Shown: positions 11,263 to 26,907 of the stretch, piece by piece
Layout: each line of letters opens with the position of its first letter
Numbering within the stretch: the first letter of the stretch is position 1
Assembly (NCBI GenBank): GCA_005408345.1
Contig: SEMN01000347.1
Coordinates: 476,442-540,441 of the forward strand
Length of the DNA: 64,000 nucleotides
Direction: 5' to 3'
Origin: Macquaria australasica
Taxonomy: Eukaryota > Chordata > Actinopteri > Centrarchiformes > Percichthyidae
Translations under genes and position numbers: made by a program
The notes under the pieces: model-generated
What the model was told of the DNA's origin: nothing
Database searches by the model: none
The model's input: the letters and a program-made list of their open reading frames with translations, nothing else

Positions 11263-14200
11263 CTGAACATCACACACAGAGAAACATACATGGTCAGGGA
11301 TTTTTCATCACATATCACAACCAGTTACATAATCCTTCAACTAGTTCTGCAGTGATGAATACATAGGACATGTCATTAACGGGTGGATTTTGTAGTACGT
11401 GTGTGTGGGTGTGTGTGTGTGTGTACCAGTGCTAATTTTGTAAACAAAAACTATGACAACCTTTTTCTAAAAACGAGAACGAGACTAAAACTAAATCATA
11501 GTAACCTTTGATAACAAAAACTATGACAATTATAAACAATTATGTGAAAGATGGACAAATTAACTAAAATGCAGTCATATTCAATAATTCAACAACCTGA
11601 ATGCATCTGTGAAATCACAGATTGTAGCTTCTGATTGGCAGAAAAGCATCCTCTGCCACCCAAAAATATCCTGTTGCACATTTAATAAGCAGCATCTTGC
11701 ATTTCAGTAACGTTATGTCTGCCAGAAATGTTAGCAAACGATACCAGTTCCTGGGAGGAATTTATGGACTACATTCATCCACAAACCCACTAAAAATTAA
11801 ACATGAACCAGCAACCAAACAGCTGGAACAAATAATGAAAACACGCAGTCCAGCATGTTAACAAAACATTATCAAGGCTCAAATTTAATGGCAGCACTTT
11901 ACAATAAGGGTACATTAATTAACATTAGTTAATGCAGTAATAAACATTAACTAACACTTAATTAACAGTTAACTAATTATCTCATAATAATTCACTCATG
12001 GGGTTAATGTTAACTAAGGTATTCATTTAAACATTTAATAGTTTATACAGATGCTATTAACTGTATATATTGGTTAATCCAGTAATAAGCATTAACTAAC
12101 AGTTAATTAATACAATAATAAACATTAAGTAACTGTTAAGAAATGTCTCTTGTAAATAATGTATAAATGAATACCTTAGTTAACATGAACACCATTAGTA
12201 TATGATTACTAGACACATTAGTTAACTGTTAATTAACAGTTAGTAAACTAATGTTAATTAATGTACCCTCATTGTAAAGTGTTACCAGTTAACGTTACTT
12301 TCAGTTGGCTATCCTTTGTGTTGCTATTAGGAGGAATGAGCGCAGGATTAATGTCGGCTATCAACTACCTAAATCATCCCTCATCACTTAAGGAACAGTT
12401 TTACATTGATTTATCTGACATTTTAGCTGCAAGCTAAATCCAGATAGTACCCAGATCAGTATTTAACTGCTGTACGTGAATACAGCTTCAGAATGGTCAC
12501 GTTGCTCTGTGTTTAAATAGTCAGAGTTTGGGAATGATGACTGTATTTACTGATTTGGAAAATATCAGAGCAGAGTGACATGGGCGCTGTGTGTGTGTGT
12601 GTGAACTATTAAACACTGTACTATAAACAAGCAAACAGCGTCTTGTTCCGCTAACCCCGTGATACACTAGAACAACACCTGTAACCATGGAAACTATACA
12701 GATCAAAGATGCTGACAGCTGTAGCCCCAGAATACCTAAAAGACAAAAACTAGACCTAAACAATCAAATGACTAAACTGTGATAAAAGTAATACAGATTT
12801 TTGACAAAATACTGGAGTCAAACCAAATCAAAATCAGGTGCCAAAATGAACACAGGCGTGTACATCTGTGTGTATGTGCATGTGAGTACACTGTATTATT
12901 CCTAAACCTCAAGCTGAGAAAACAGCCAACGTTTGGATATACAAGCTGCAATATGCCATTCAGTGATCCCTTCAGCCTGTATCAGTGGTTTCCTCCATCA
13001 GTCGGGACCAAACTAAACAGTGTTAAAGCCAGTTCTGTTGGGCCAGGGCCTACTGTCATATATTCACTGATTAAACATGTCCACATAGCTTCATTAAATG
13101 GACCCACTTCTAGATTAATGGTTTATCAGGTTCTTTTTGCTTGTACAACAACAACAAATACCAAGTAATTGGTTAAAATGAAAAAAAAAATCCTTGGTGA
13201 AGCCTATGGTGAATTTTGTAGTCTAACTACCGAATTTGAGCAACCACAAGAGAACAGATGTAGCAAGTCTTCAATTAGACGTCTGGTTGAAGTTAACCTT
13301 TTAATAATTAATTACAGTGCCACAGCTAGAAAATAAAGTCACCTCAATTATCTATCAACTTGGCAAATCCTTCTTATACATGCTCAGGAGAAATTGCAAG
13401 AAACATGGGAAAATAATAAAACCGCTCAAAACATCATACAAACACACACACAGACACCCTATGTCCTTATGCAAACGTGAAAAGGCCTTCTAAGGATAGG
13501 GCTTTATAAAGGAATAATACGTGTGTATTTATAGCCAACAGTCTATTATCATCATCATGGCATCGAGACACACAGGCAGGTGTGATGGCTGGAGGCGGTG
13601 GTGTAACAGCTAAGCTGAGAACAAGCTGACAGACGTACCGCAGAGACCCCCTAACCCCATAATACCTCCCTCCACGTGTGACTGAGGGCCACTTCAGGTC
13701 ATATGCTCTAATATTCCTGGTACAGCGAGGAAGACTTTTAGCCAACAGCAGTAATCTTTCATGTTTTCTGTTTACTTCTTTGAACTGACAGCTGACATTG
13801 TCTGACATTTTGTAATTTCAGAGAGTGAAATTATAAGAAGGGTGTGGGGGCTGGGTGAACATTTGAAGTTGTACTGATATAGTACCAAAACCATACTTTT
13901 TTGGATATTCTACTTTTAGGTTTATAAGTAGGATTTTGTACATTTTTCATTTAATAAAAAAAACCCAAACTTCTCAAATGCTAAATGACATCAAAACACA
14001 AGTAGTTGTACAAGATTAAATGCAAATAAAATGCAAATCTGAGCAGCCATTAGTCAATACATTTTTATTTATAGAGCACTTTTCAAGGTACTCAAAGACA
14101 CTGTACATAAGTTAAAATGGTCAAGATGCCAGTTTCAGTAGTAGCTTTAGATACACTGTTCTACAGACACTTTATGGTCAGTCCCCGAAGTATTGTGACA

Positions 14201-17200
14201 GTATTTAATATCCATCCCAGTCACACATTTGGTGAAGTTTAAGGAAACTGAATCAGGGAATAATAACTACCAACCTTAAATCTGGTGTTTTGTTTATAAA
14301 GGACAGTGGTGGAAAACGTATTCAGAGTAGAGCTGCAACTAATGATTCTTTTCACTATCGATTAATCTATTAGTCTATTAAATGTCAAAAAATTGTGAAA
14401 GATGCTCATCACAATTTCCCAGAGCCTAAAGTGACATCTTCAGATTGCTTCTGTTGTCCAACCAACAGTCCAAAACCCACAGACTCTTCATTTACTTTCA
14501 GAAATGACAAAGAAAAGCAGCAAATCCTCACACTTAAGAAGCTGGAGCTAGCAAATGTTTGACATTTTTGCTTGAAAAATGACTGAAAGGATTAATCGAT
14601 TATCAAAATAGTTGGCAATTAATTTTCTTTCGATCAACTAATCGATTAATCGACTAATCGTTGCAGCTCTTTACTAGTCTTACTAAGTAAAAGAAGCAAC
14701 ACTCCACTAAAAGTAAAAGTCCTGTATTCAAAACTTTACATAGCAGTATAGAAGTATGAAAAGTAAAAGTACTCAGAATGGCCACTTTTATACTATTATA
14801 TTGTTTATATATTATTATTATATTATATATATATAACACTATTGGATTATTACAGATGCATTAATGTGTAAGCAGCACTTTAAAGGATAGATTCACATTT
14901 TTTCAAGCCTATCTTAATACAATACTCACCTACTCTTCCCTTCCTGACACAACTCCAATGTAAGTGATGGAGAACAAAAGGAACATAAAAATTCCCTGGT
15001 AATGTACAAATACCTCACAATTGTACTTACAATATTTGAGTAAGTTCACTTTCAAGCCTTCATGGGGTTACTGTTTAATACTCAAAAGATAGATTTTTCA
15101 TGGAAAATCACTTTAAATGTCCTGATAACTCTTAATTCCTGTAGTTCATAATGGCTCAGAAAAGAACGGCAGCACATTGTAATGAGGTTTGATGGGGCCA
15201 AGGATTCAAGGAGTGAAGCATGTCACCATACTTTTCGCCATTTGACAGTAGTTGAGCACAACGAGATCCCATATCATCTGGACTGGCGACAGTGCAGTCA
15301 ATAATGCATTCAGATCCGTTATGCAAGATCAGTGATGAGTTGAGGATGGGGAGAAAACAGTTTTAAAGTATCTGAATGGAACCATCCCTTTTTTTTTCAT
15401 TCCCTCAACACTTTGTCTAAACATTGCAGTAGAGCAGCTCAAGTTTTTGTATGGAAAGGACTGAACCCGATCTCAGTACATTAGAAAGACCTTCTGAGAA
15501 GACTTTCCCCTTTTAAAGGACAGCCAATCCTTCACTGATGTCGACTAATTTGACAGACCCAAAAGACGAGCGGCAACACATTTACTGCATTTTTTTATCC
15601 CATCAGTTTTGATTTGTAATAAAGCCTCATCTATCTTCCAAGATAGCAGGGTCTCATATTGATTGATGTTGTGCTTTTATTTTCTTTTTCTTTTTTAGGG
15701 CAACATATTTTTAAGGAGCAGATGGATTGATGTGATGTGCTTTCCTTTGGATAACCGATCCACTGGGCTGTGCTGCTGTTGAAGCCTGGTCTAATTGACT
15801 ATCCAGGGGATACCACCAAATTGTCATCCTGAGGCCTGAATCACCATTAAGCATCAGAGCATTGATGTGTGTCCATCTAAAGGTTTTAATGACAGTCTGT
15901 GTCTCAAACCAGGTGGAAAGCAACAGTGAGGCATGGTGTAGTCTCACTGGGCTCTAATGTCAACTAATTAAGTCTGGCCTACATGTCCTGAATGAAGATG
16001 ATGCATCTTAGGTGAGGAGATTGATTGCATTCTGCTTCATTACATCTATTTTGAATGCTCTGTTCATATGTATATTTCTGTTTAATATCCATTATTACCC
16101 TAGCTAATATTGCATTACACAGACGTTCACGGGAGCTGTGTAAAAGCCCTGTTAGCTTGTTAGGCAGGACAGGTCTATGGCCTCCGTGCTTCTGCCCTCT
16201 ACCTGACTTTGTTATTAGAAGAGCAAATACCAGAGGCGGCAGTGCAAACACAGAGAAATGCCAAATGTCAATCAGCGGGCACGCCCTGACCTTACTGGAT
16301 GCCCCGCCGTAAAAGAGGTGGGAGAAGATGAGATATGAGGGAGGATGTTAACGACTGGTGTACAGGATTCACCCTCAATCTTAATTCCCTGGATGGTGCG
16401 GGAGGTTACACCACATTAGCCTATCGGTCCACATGTGTGTCTTTTAGTTATTAAGGCCAGCCGAGTATTCCCAGTGAAATAAAATTTGTTGTGTTTTCAA
16501 AAGCTGTCAGTCTGAACACAGTGCTGCAGTATGGTGAGTGACACTCTGTTTGTCTGCCCCAGACGAAGAGAAAACTGCTGCAGCAGCACAGTTTCAATCC
16601 AACACGGTTCAACTGGTTAAATTAGAAATAGCAAAGTTTTGATTGATGGTTAGAAACTGTTGTGTTTAAGTTAATAAAGTCTGTATGAATGAGAAGAGCA
16701 TCAGCATTATGGATTTCATTACATGCAAAACTAAAAACATTATTATTATTATGCGATATAGTGCCCATGTGGAAAAATATGCATAGGTGAAACATCACAT
16801 TCTCCTAAAGAGCTTCTTTTTTCATCTTATCTTTTATGTCTCTATATATAACTGTAAAGTGTTTTCATAGTTTGCACCCATGCACTTTGATGCACTTCTC
16901 CTGTTTATGGACCACATATGGTGTCCATAGGCACACCCTTTGCCTCTCTACCTACCTTAAACCACATGACCATAAACCAAACCCATCCATGTGTGAATAC
17001 CCCATTGGCTGCTGGTTGTTTTTTATATAATTCTTTTCAATCAAAGTGTCGGGCTGGAGTTTTGACCTCTTCAGACTGGGTTTAGGTTAATTTCAGGTGA
17101 TGTGTATGGAGTTGCGCAGTGGGCAGTTCATTTTTCTTCATAGACAATGAGGTGACTTGCAGTTGGCAAACTTCCATGACCTGGATAGGCATGAGCCTCT

Positions 17201-18283
17201 CCTGGGTTGAATCATCAGAAGAAAAAAAATGAGGAATTGTGTTAGAAAATTATTATTCTTTTATAAAAAGCCCAAATCCTGTTTAGCCAAAACGTAAAGA
17301 GAGAAGTCAACTATGAATTCCATGCCTCTGACCAGCTTCTGTTCCATAGCAACAGCAGTAACGGGGGCTCCTGGCTATTGTATAAAATGAAGTTGAAATA
17401 ATTAAAACCACTGGCCTTAAGATAAACTTATAGCATCATTTAATTATTCAGAAGACCCCTGTGTTTCTATGTTGAGGAACATTGAGGATAACATAAAAGA
17501 AACATTTCGACTGGGAAATCAGAGTGGCAAAAATACTTGTGGAACCAGTGGCCCCTCCCACTTTATATCTCTACTGGGGAAGTATTGAACAAGGCAATAA
17601 CTTTGACTGGTCAGCCTAAGTACATTACAGTGATCAAAGCCAAATACATTGCTTCTTTGTGGCTTCGAATCCATCATTTGGCCTATGTGAACATGATTTC
17701 AGATTTGATATTTCATGGGAAGTACACTGCCATCCGCTGCAATTGTGAAATAACTTTTTTTTTAAATTTATTTGCATTTTCCTCTTTCTTCCTCTCACTC
17801 TCTTGTTTCTCGACCCTCCCCTGGCTCCACACAGCCTTCACCCCCCCACACACATCTCCTCCCATCCACCTCAGCCTGCTAGGTGTGTGTAGACGCTTGG
17901 TTCAGGCACCAGCCATTTTTTTTTAAAACGCGGCGTCGGTTAAGATGACGCTGATGCTCACGCCCACGGTTCCAAGAAAGAGGGCAAATAGAGCGGTTGT
18001 GTGTGTGTAACCATGCACACATGGTTCCTGCGTGTAGGCACATACGCACATACAGGCAGCACATTAAACGCACACACTCGCACGGCAGATGGCTTGGAGA
18101 AGATGCCAGCAACTTACTGCACTGCTCAGCCCAGCAGACAGCATTACCACAGTGTGTGTAGATGAAAAAGGAAACAATCCAAAGAACAACACACACAAAA
18201 AAAACAAATTTGCCAGAATTATTGTTAAATAATGATTGTGTCTGTGTGTCCTCGATCATGCTATGTCAGGGTACCGTACTGTG

Positions 18284-18316
<33 letters not shown>

Positions 18317-18613
18317 CTAAAACAACAACAACCGGACCTGGAGGAGCTGAAGCACAAAAACATGCGCGAAAACATGCATTGACTCCCTGGAGGGCGTATT
18401 TACGGCAGTAATGAACAGCAGATCTGCCATGCTGAAAGGACAGAAGCAGGCAATTACAGCTGAACGTCCTTCCAGGTTGTGGCCCGGGGAGAGAGAGATA
18501 GATAGAGAAAGAGAAAGAGAGAGAGAGAGAGAGTATGTGTGTCTCAGTGGGAGGCTAGAGGACTACAGGACAGGGACAGTGAGACCCATCTGCTGCTGGT
18601 TGTGACCAATCTG

Positions 18614-18685
<72 letters not shown>

Positions 18686-21600
18686 AAAGCAGTAAATCAC
18701 CAGGAAGAGGTCAACGTTAACTACATCATTGTATGTGTGTGTGTGTGTGTGTGTGTGTTCTGACCTTCTCTTGCCAGTGGAGGATGCCAATAATGACGAG
18801 GATGAAGACGCACACGCCGATGAGCGCGATGGCTGTCAGCAACACGCTGTTGCTAGGAGTCAGGTACAACTTAGCGCTCCAACTAAAGAGAGAGAGTGTG
18901 AAAAGGGTTAGGGTTACAAGGGGATAGAATGTAATTACCAAATGGTACACATTAACAGAGAGTGTGTCCTAATTAAGTTAAAATAAATAAGTCTCTTTCA
19001 CTTCATTGTCACATCTGAACAGAATGAAGCACTACTCCGTTTCTGGTTTCCAAGAACCTTTATATATTTCTAGCAATCCAAACACTTTGAAATATTAAAT
19101 AGCCTGACATCACAGTTCATTTTTGAGGGGTGTTATCAACGGGTGCAGACCAAAATGCCTCTGGACGCAACTGGAAAGACCTACAACCAATCAGAGCAAC
19201 GAAATGTGTGACGTAGCGCTGAGCGAATCCTGTCTGAAGTACAGCAAACACATCTTTCTTCTCAACAAAAGCTTTAAGTGCAGTTGTTCTTCTTTTAGAG
19301 AAAATATACCGTCCAGTTTGTTTAATACTGACGTGATAGTGGATTCAGAATGTTCTACATCAGCGGAAGCCATCTTGGTTGTTTTAGAAAATGCCTCAAC
19401 GGCGCTCCTCTGTACAGTCTTATCAAACCCGCCCCATATTAGATAAACAGTTGCGATCTGCCAGAGCAAATAAAACATGAGCTTGCAGATTTGTCTAGTT
19501 ACCAGGCTATATATTAAATGTATCATCTCACAATCTGTTGGCTTACACTGCATGTGAGAAGAATACCAAGGCACCTGGTTTTTCTGGTTGGATCTCATTT
19601 ATGTCTGTGCTGGCATGTCTGGGAAGCCTGGCGAGTACGCAAATGTTATGTGGCTATATGGATGAGGGTGCGTGTGTGTGAGTGTTGAATAGCCATCTGG
19701 AGCTCCTCCTGGGGTTTGTGCTACATGTGAACGGCGTCATGATAACATGAGAAGACATGCTGCGAGGTGAGAGCGTGTGTGGGCATCGTTTTGTAAAGAC
19801 ACCATCTGTATAGGGTTGAGTTAACATTAACTTGAATATGTCAGTAAGTGGCATCAGATGAGGTGTTTAAAATGTTGAATGGTATCCATAGCAACAAGCT
19901 TCAACGTGTCTCCCAGCAAATTACAATGCTGTGAACAAGTAAAACGGGCAATTCTGACAATCTATACTGTATCATATCCACGAGTGTAAGAGTTTATGTA
20001 CCTGCGAGGCCTATTGTGTGGGAAGGGGATGACGATGAGCTGAGAGTTGGGAATGATGGCCGTCCACTCCTGCTTCCTTATGTCCTGGAAAGATACAGAA
20101 AACACATGAACTGGGTACGGTAATACATTACGGTAACAATATATGCAACACATGCAGATTTCCATAGAGACACACAAACAGACATGCACACACTCAGAAT
20201 ATGTATGTTAAGTCCTCTGGGGCAGAATAATAGGGTCCCATGGTTTGCTTAGCTACTGTGGAGTGGCTATTTTAAGCTGTGTGTTTAACAACACAGACAA
20301 CCTGCTACTTGAAATAAATTACTCTAACTGTGAGGAGCAACACAGATTTCCTAGCCTGCGTATGTCTGTGTGCATATTTGTATGTGTGATTAAGTATTTC
20401 TGTGGCTGTGTGTGAGAGAGTTCAGCCATAGGCTGAACAAGTTATTATCTATAGCTGTGTCTCAATACACGTTCCTCTGTACTTACACTTGCTATTTTAA
20501 GTGCCTAAGTGTGTTCACACTGACAGGTATGGCAAAATGCAGTGTACTTTAAGTACCCGGATGATGTACTCATAACGGTCAGAAAGTTGAGTGTGGACAC
20601 TTCTCACCCTCAATGGTCGCCATCTTGGCTATGTAGGGGAAGGGGAGGACCACCAACCTATGAAAACTGCAGCCGTAGTTGAGACCGCGGTTGAGATTTT
20701 TACAGTAAAATTGAATTGAAATCAAGTGAGCAAACAATCTGGCAGATATTTTGGCGGGCGACAATCGTGGTCAAATGTTGGCAATAATGCTCCGCCCGGT
20801 TGCAATTTGCCATTAAAAAGAAGAAGAAGCAGCGGTCAAATGTTGTGATCATCATTTCCGGTAAGTGCTCGATTTGAGACAACACTACCCTGTCAAAATT
20901 CATGCACAGCACAAGTAACTACATGGTGTACACAGTGTACTACGTGGAAATGTACTAACGGAAGTGTCCGAATTGAGACACAGCATCAGTCTCTGTCTTG
21001 ATAAAATATACATCATCTTTTCTCATCCTGTAACTTAACTCATCGTAGCACCCCTGAGGTCTGCTTTGAAGACAGAATTCATGGGAGAAAACTGGAAACA
21101 CAACCTGAGTATTATCTCTCAAATGGAAAGTACTAACAAACTATAAGGCGACTTAGGGTAATTATTGTTTTTTAAAACTGTCCAGTAATGACTGCACTGT
21201 ATTTTTGTCCTTAATAAGAATATTGAGGGACATGTAATCCAGTCGATTGAATGATTTCATGTTGACTGGAGAATACACTGAGCAAAAAAAAAAAAAGAAA
21301 CCATTCCACAAATCACATCTGCATTAACAGGTTATAAGAAGCAAAAGACAACAGATTCTGTGGCTAGATCAGGCAGACCAAAGTGAAGAAGATAAATGTA
21401 AAAATTAAGATAAAAGAACATGAGGCTCTATGACACAAACTCATGCAACAGGGTTGTACATGAGGAATGGGTTTGTCATGTTAATGTCATACTGTATTAT
21501 TGTCTTGCACTAATAAAAAACACTGATGACAGTGGAGAAGAGGATTATACTGGAGGAGTAGTTTGAGAAGTTTCTATAGATATATAGTTGCAAACCCTCG

Positions 21601-24600
21601 CAGGTGTTTTCACTTATGTTGCCTGATTAGACCTCTTCTCCAGACTGTGAGCGTGCACAGACTGTGCTTGATTGACAGCTCCCTCAGTCTCCTGTTAGTT
21701 TTGTTGCACCTGCATAAATGCAGCGCCCAAACTTCCACCTGATTATAGGTCTAATTAGCCAGAGTGACTGAAAACACCCATGTACACGTGGACCATGTAA
21801 CTGAAGTTAGCATTAAAGAGGGCATCTTAAAGAAGCCACAAAACTAAAATAACATCGAGAATCTGCTGAGTGAAATCTTCAAAGACAGTCGAAGTATTCC
21901 TTATGTTTAGATTGAGAAATCACTAGGATGTCACAGCTCAGGGGTGCACGATCAGATCCTCCACCCTCCACCCCCTGAACACATTTGCCTGCACCTAGTC
22001 AACCTGGCACATAAATAGTTACGGTTTTCACGTGTCCTATGGGATGCTTGTTTCTGGTGTATATCCTTTGTTTACATCACATTCCTCTTTCTTCTGTCCA
22101 CCAAAAATTGTGAGACGATCTGGGCACTTGGGTGTTAAGCTGTGTTTATTGAGACACAAACTATGAGAGCTCAAACTGCAGTGAGCTTAAAAGCATGTGC
22201 TGGCAGCACTGTGTTTGACAGCAGTTTGACTTTGCACAAGTTTCACTTTTAGTAGTTTGCTGCCTTAAGGCTCAACACCCAATGATGACATAAAACTGAC
22301 ACACACTATATATATTTTACCTCTGCATACAACAGTGTGTTGATTTCTGGAAAAGCCCAGCATCATCATCAGTTTCTGAGTTCTGAGTCCAATTTGGCCT
22401 TGTGTCTTGATATAGTCCCTGCTCAGGCATCCAAGGTTGTGCTCAGGTGCATTAGGGGTTAAGAGTTCAGAGATATAAATAGGGGAGGGGACATCATATT
22501 AATGATTTAAAAGCTGTAATCATGCTTGTCGCTGTGAGGAATTAACATTTCCAGGTCTACATTTGGCAGAATCTGGAAGTGCCACTGCTCTTAAATTGTG
22601 GCTCTCCGCTCTTCATCAATTGAGAGGGAACACATCTCGCAGCTATTTTGAATAAGCGTGCAACAGTGGCACTGCTTTTTACATAACGAGCACATTCCCG
22701 CCGCCAGCCATTGTCGCTTAGCTCTTGGAAAGCGCTGCCGTCAGTGTGGCAACTGGCGGGGGAGCAGAGCTGGAGACGAGTCAGCCTCCACCACTGCTGC
22801 CTGGGAGCAGATCCGATCTGGCTGTTTGGAAGAGAAAAGTGTTCCCAAGTCTTCAGAGAGAAAGAGAGACACTCTGGTTCAAAGCCAGGGAAACTGGCAC
22901 ACTATGAGAGAGCGAGTGAAGCAGATCCAGAGATGGCGGGTGAGGGAGACCGAGAGAGTGACAAGTAGGGGACTGATTAGTGAAGCAAACCACTTTGAGC
23001 GGCAAAGGGAATCCCCTGGGTGGAAGATAAGTGAACAGGAGGAGAGAGACTCAAAAAGAAAGATGGAGAGGGGGTGAATAAAAGCGAGGAATGATTGGAC
23101 AGAAGATAGATATCCAAGTAGATTTTACAAAACCTCTCGGCAGAAACTCTCATTGTTGAGGAGACAATTGTAAAGGGCGCAGCAGGGGAGATAGTGAGAG
23201 AATGGAAGCAGGACAGACATAAAGACAGAGAGAAAGAAAACAAAAATGAGAGAGAGTGTCGACAAACAGGAAGATCCAAACCTTCCAACTGAGCAGGGTG
23301 GTGTAGCGGTCAGGATTTCTAAACCCTCTCCTCTTTCCTAAAGAGCTTTTCAAAGCTTCTCCTCCTCATTACAGGTAGATTTGATGGAGTTACTCCACTC
23401 CCTAGTCCCTCTGGGTAAAAGGAAAATCTACTCTGCATAATGGGCCGCATCTTTAGGCATTCATTAATTCACTTTGTAGAAGGAATGGGTGAGGAGGAGG
23501 AAAAATGTGGGGAAAAAAAGATTCCTTTGCAAAGAAAAGGGAGTGTGCGGAATGGGGACAACAAAGCAGCTTGTTTGTGGTGTGTGTTCTTGGTTCACTA
23601 CAGCCTCTGAGTTGCGGGACCGACCCATCTACAATTCTAATCAGCTGCTCGACGAAGATCTTGGTACCACACGGGAGGAGAAAAAAAAAAAAGAGGCCCT
23701 GTCGTGTCGTGCCTAATATTCAGTGCGACAAGTGCAAGACAGAGAAGGAGATGAATGCAGAGATGGGGAGAGAGCTGAGCTGAAGAGCACTGACATTTGA
23801 AGTAGAGTAGTGTAGAAATGTGGCTGACGAATAGATTAAAAACATAAACCCAATCAATTATTTACTATATTACTGTAACGCTGGCTTGTAGTGTGACAGG
23901 AGGCACACATGGGCTGCATCCAGAGAGTCATTCATACACGCTCTACTCACAGGGTGTTAGACAAAGATGTGTTTGAAGCTCAAAGTAAAGACGGAGGGTG
24001 GGGGTGGGTGTTGATATTTCTGTTCCAGTGGGGAGCTCGCTGCACCTTTATCAATTCCGTTGGTGATGTCATCAATCATTCCATACATTATAAACGGGAT
24101 GTGGACTCTATCTGCCATAAAGCAACCATCTGTTAGATATTTCAACTCCCAACCTCTCTTTAATCACTAGATGGGCAAGGAAAAAAAAAGCTTTTTCTCA
24201 CCTCTGTTTTACTGCTCAATCTCGCCTCTAGTGTCTCAGTTTGCCATATTTATCTTGTCAAAACTGGACCTTTTCTAATGATGAGGACTCCAAAAAAATT
24301 GTCCTTCAAAAGTGGCTGCTACCACCTGAGAAAATACTTATCATTATCCTCACTGAGCGGGATTTAGTTTATAAAAAGGAGTCTTATTGTAAGAATCAAA
24401 TAAGTAAAAATCCTGCAACAAAAATAAATGACTGCTCGCCTGTGTTTAGGAGAATTAACAGGATCCATAAACACACCAGCAAACCAAAGACTTCTAGTAG
24501 AAAAGTGGAGAGAATGAAGAACTGATTAGCATCGTGTAGGTCTTAATTGTTTTTTGTGTTAAGTTAATACATCTTGGTCAATCATTTCACAAATAAGTAA

Positions 24601-26727
24601 AAGGGAAAGAATAATTCCATACTTTTGTTATGTGCTTCCCTCATTTGTAAACACTTTGAAGACATAATCATTTGACAACCGACATAAACACTGGTTATCA
24701 CATATTTTGTGGTGTTAGCTGCTGCTTGAGTAAGAAAAAAAAACAACCCCAACCAAGCATTAACTGTTTTTGCAAGGTTAGGGGGAGACTGCTGTTTCTG
24801 TTCAGCATTTCTAATTTGATAAGAAACTATGTGGAGGGAAATCCCTCTTCTGAATCTTCACCAAATGCCCTTCAAACATGTCTCACAGTCCTCAGAAGAA
24901 ATGAGTTCCATCCAGCCCATTACGAAATAAAGCCTGAGCGGTAGGTGAAAAACAACTATTTTGCTCTCTGCTTATGACTTTAAAAGTGCTTGAATAGCAC
25001 TTAGCATAAATTACTTCATCATTTGATATTTCTCTTGGAAAGTTTTCTGGTTCTTAACATAATGATCCTGAGGCTATTTTTTGCCTGTCTCTTTTTTTCC
25101 TAGACTTATTGCATAGACATTAAATGTCTCAGCCACGCATGCCATACACTGTTATATTCAGGACAGGTTAGGGTGCTCAGAAATGACTCAATTAGTTACA
25201 GGAGAGGTATTGTACATGTTCTAACATACTTTTTATGAAAAAAAGTATTTTGATGCAATTTGCACCCAGAGGGTTGAAGGGGTTTTAAATCTTTGGTCAT
25301 TCAGCACACCTACTTCCTTTTTGTCTGTCTGTGATAGCTCTCAGACACACCTCTCTAAATGTATCACCCTCAAATATTCTGTAAGACCGTACAGCCAGTG
25401 GCTGTTCCTACAGGAGTGCTGTGAAGTGTCCAAGTAATATAACCTTCTCATATTTCCTTACCGTCTCTCCAGGCTGCCGGGGGATGCCAACAAAAAGGTG
25501 GTCCAGGAAGTTGGCGCTGCGTCCGAGGCCCAGCACAGTGTAGGGCAGCTGGAGGGAGAAGTGAGCTGACTGGCTCAACTGACCGGCTGCAGGAAGGGAA
25601 GAGAAAGAGAAAAGACATTTTTTAACGCCATAAAAAGCAGTTTATCTCAACACATAACCACATCAGGATAAGTAATGAGCCTTATCTCAAAGGTATTGAG
25701 CCCCGGTGTTTTGGTTTCTAGACACATTTTGGTCCTATCGGGTTGCCATGGAATTTTGTACAGACAATAATGGTCCCAAGAGGATGAACCCTACTGACTT
25801 TGGTGATTCCCTTACTTTTCTTCTAGTCCGACCATGAGGTTGATACTGTTGGTTTTTAGTGAAACATCTCAGAAACTACTAAATGGATTGCCATGACATT
25901 TTGTTAAGACATTTGCGGTGCCCAGAGGATGAATCATAATGAGCTTGGTGATCCCCTGACTTTTCCTCTAAGTCCACCAGCAGGTCAAATGTTTCACCGA
26001 TCGAATGAAATATGTATTCGATGTATCCGAATGACTTTGGTGATCCACTGACTTTTTTGTGGTTTTTAGTGAAATGTCTGTGGACTGCCATGGAATTTGG
26101 TAAACACATTCATGGTCCACTCAGGATGAACTGTAATAACTTGATCCCTTAACTCATCATCTAACACCATCATCAAGTCAACATTTTTATGTATTACGAC
26201 CAAATTACCAGCAAAATTAATGACCTTCCTAACACCCTAAAGAATGCTAAATGCTAAATTAAGATGGTGAACACAGTAAACATTATACCTAGCACAGCAT
26301 GTTAGCATTGTCATAGTGAGCGTGTTAGCATTTAGCTCAAAGCGCAGCCTCACCCTCACTATTGAGTAATACATTTGTATTTTTTATTGCATTTTGGCAC
26401 ACAAAGGATTGTTTTCACATTTTTGAAGACAAATTGGTTTGTAAGGTCAACATTTTCTTCTACTGCTGGCTGAGTGGTGCCAATACCTATTTTACTTAGT
26501 TACTCTTATTTTTTTTTCTTGTTCTCAACAAATTGGGAAAAACTGCCCTGTCATGATCTCCTGTGCATCACTCATGGGGACACAAAACAAATTAAATTAA
26601 AAAAGGGTACAACACATAAGCGGCAATTTATACTTCTCTCAGGACATAATGGGCACCATACAAATGTTCATTTTAACCCCCAGCCCTGCTTGTGTCTGAC
26701 CCAGTCACTCTATATATACATATATAT

Positions 26728-26782
<55 letters not shown>

Positions 26783-26863
26783 TACATATATATATATATA
26801 TACATATATATACATATATACATATGAAGATATATATACATATATAAGAGAGTATACATATAC

Positions 26864-26907
<44 letters not shown>

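Larger units (their letters stand above)
11263..18764 (-). other. itfg1 last intron (7.5 kb)
   Basis: The intron contains a degenerate repeat near 11425-11590 (AACAAAAACTATGACAA units). It also contains a MITE at 11890-12286, a nested hAT-like cluster at 14304-15052 and CA/GT runs near 18268-18320 and 18625-18682. The remainder (about 12300-14300 and 15060-18260) shows no exon, RNA gene or repeat that I can name. Confidence 0.7.

Noticed and set aside
19123..19598. Overlapping 107- and 135-codon frames between itfg1 exons
   Set aside because: Antisense to each other, no family resemblance, and in a probable interspersed repeat.
23297..23318. tRNA-Glu-like A-box segment (GGTGGTGTAGCGGTCAGGAT)
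   Set aside because: No B box or T arm follows within 60 bases, so at most a decayed tRNA-derived fragment.
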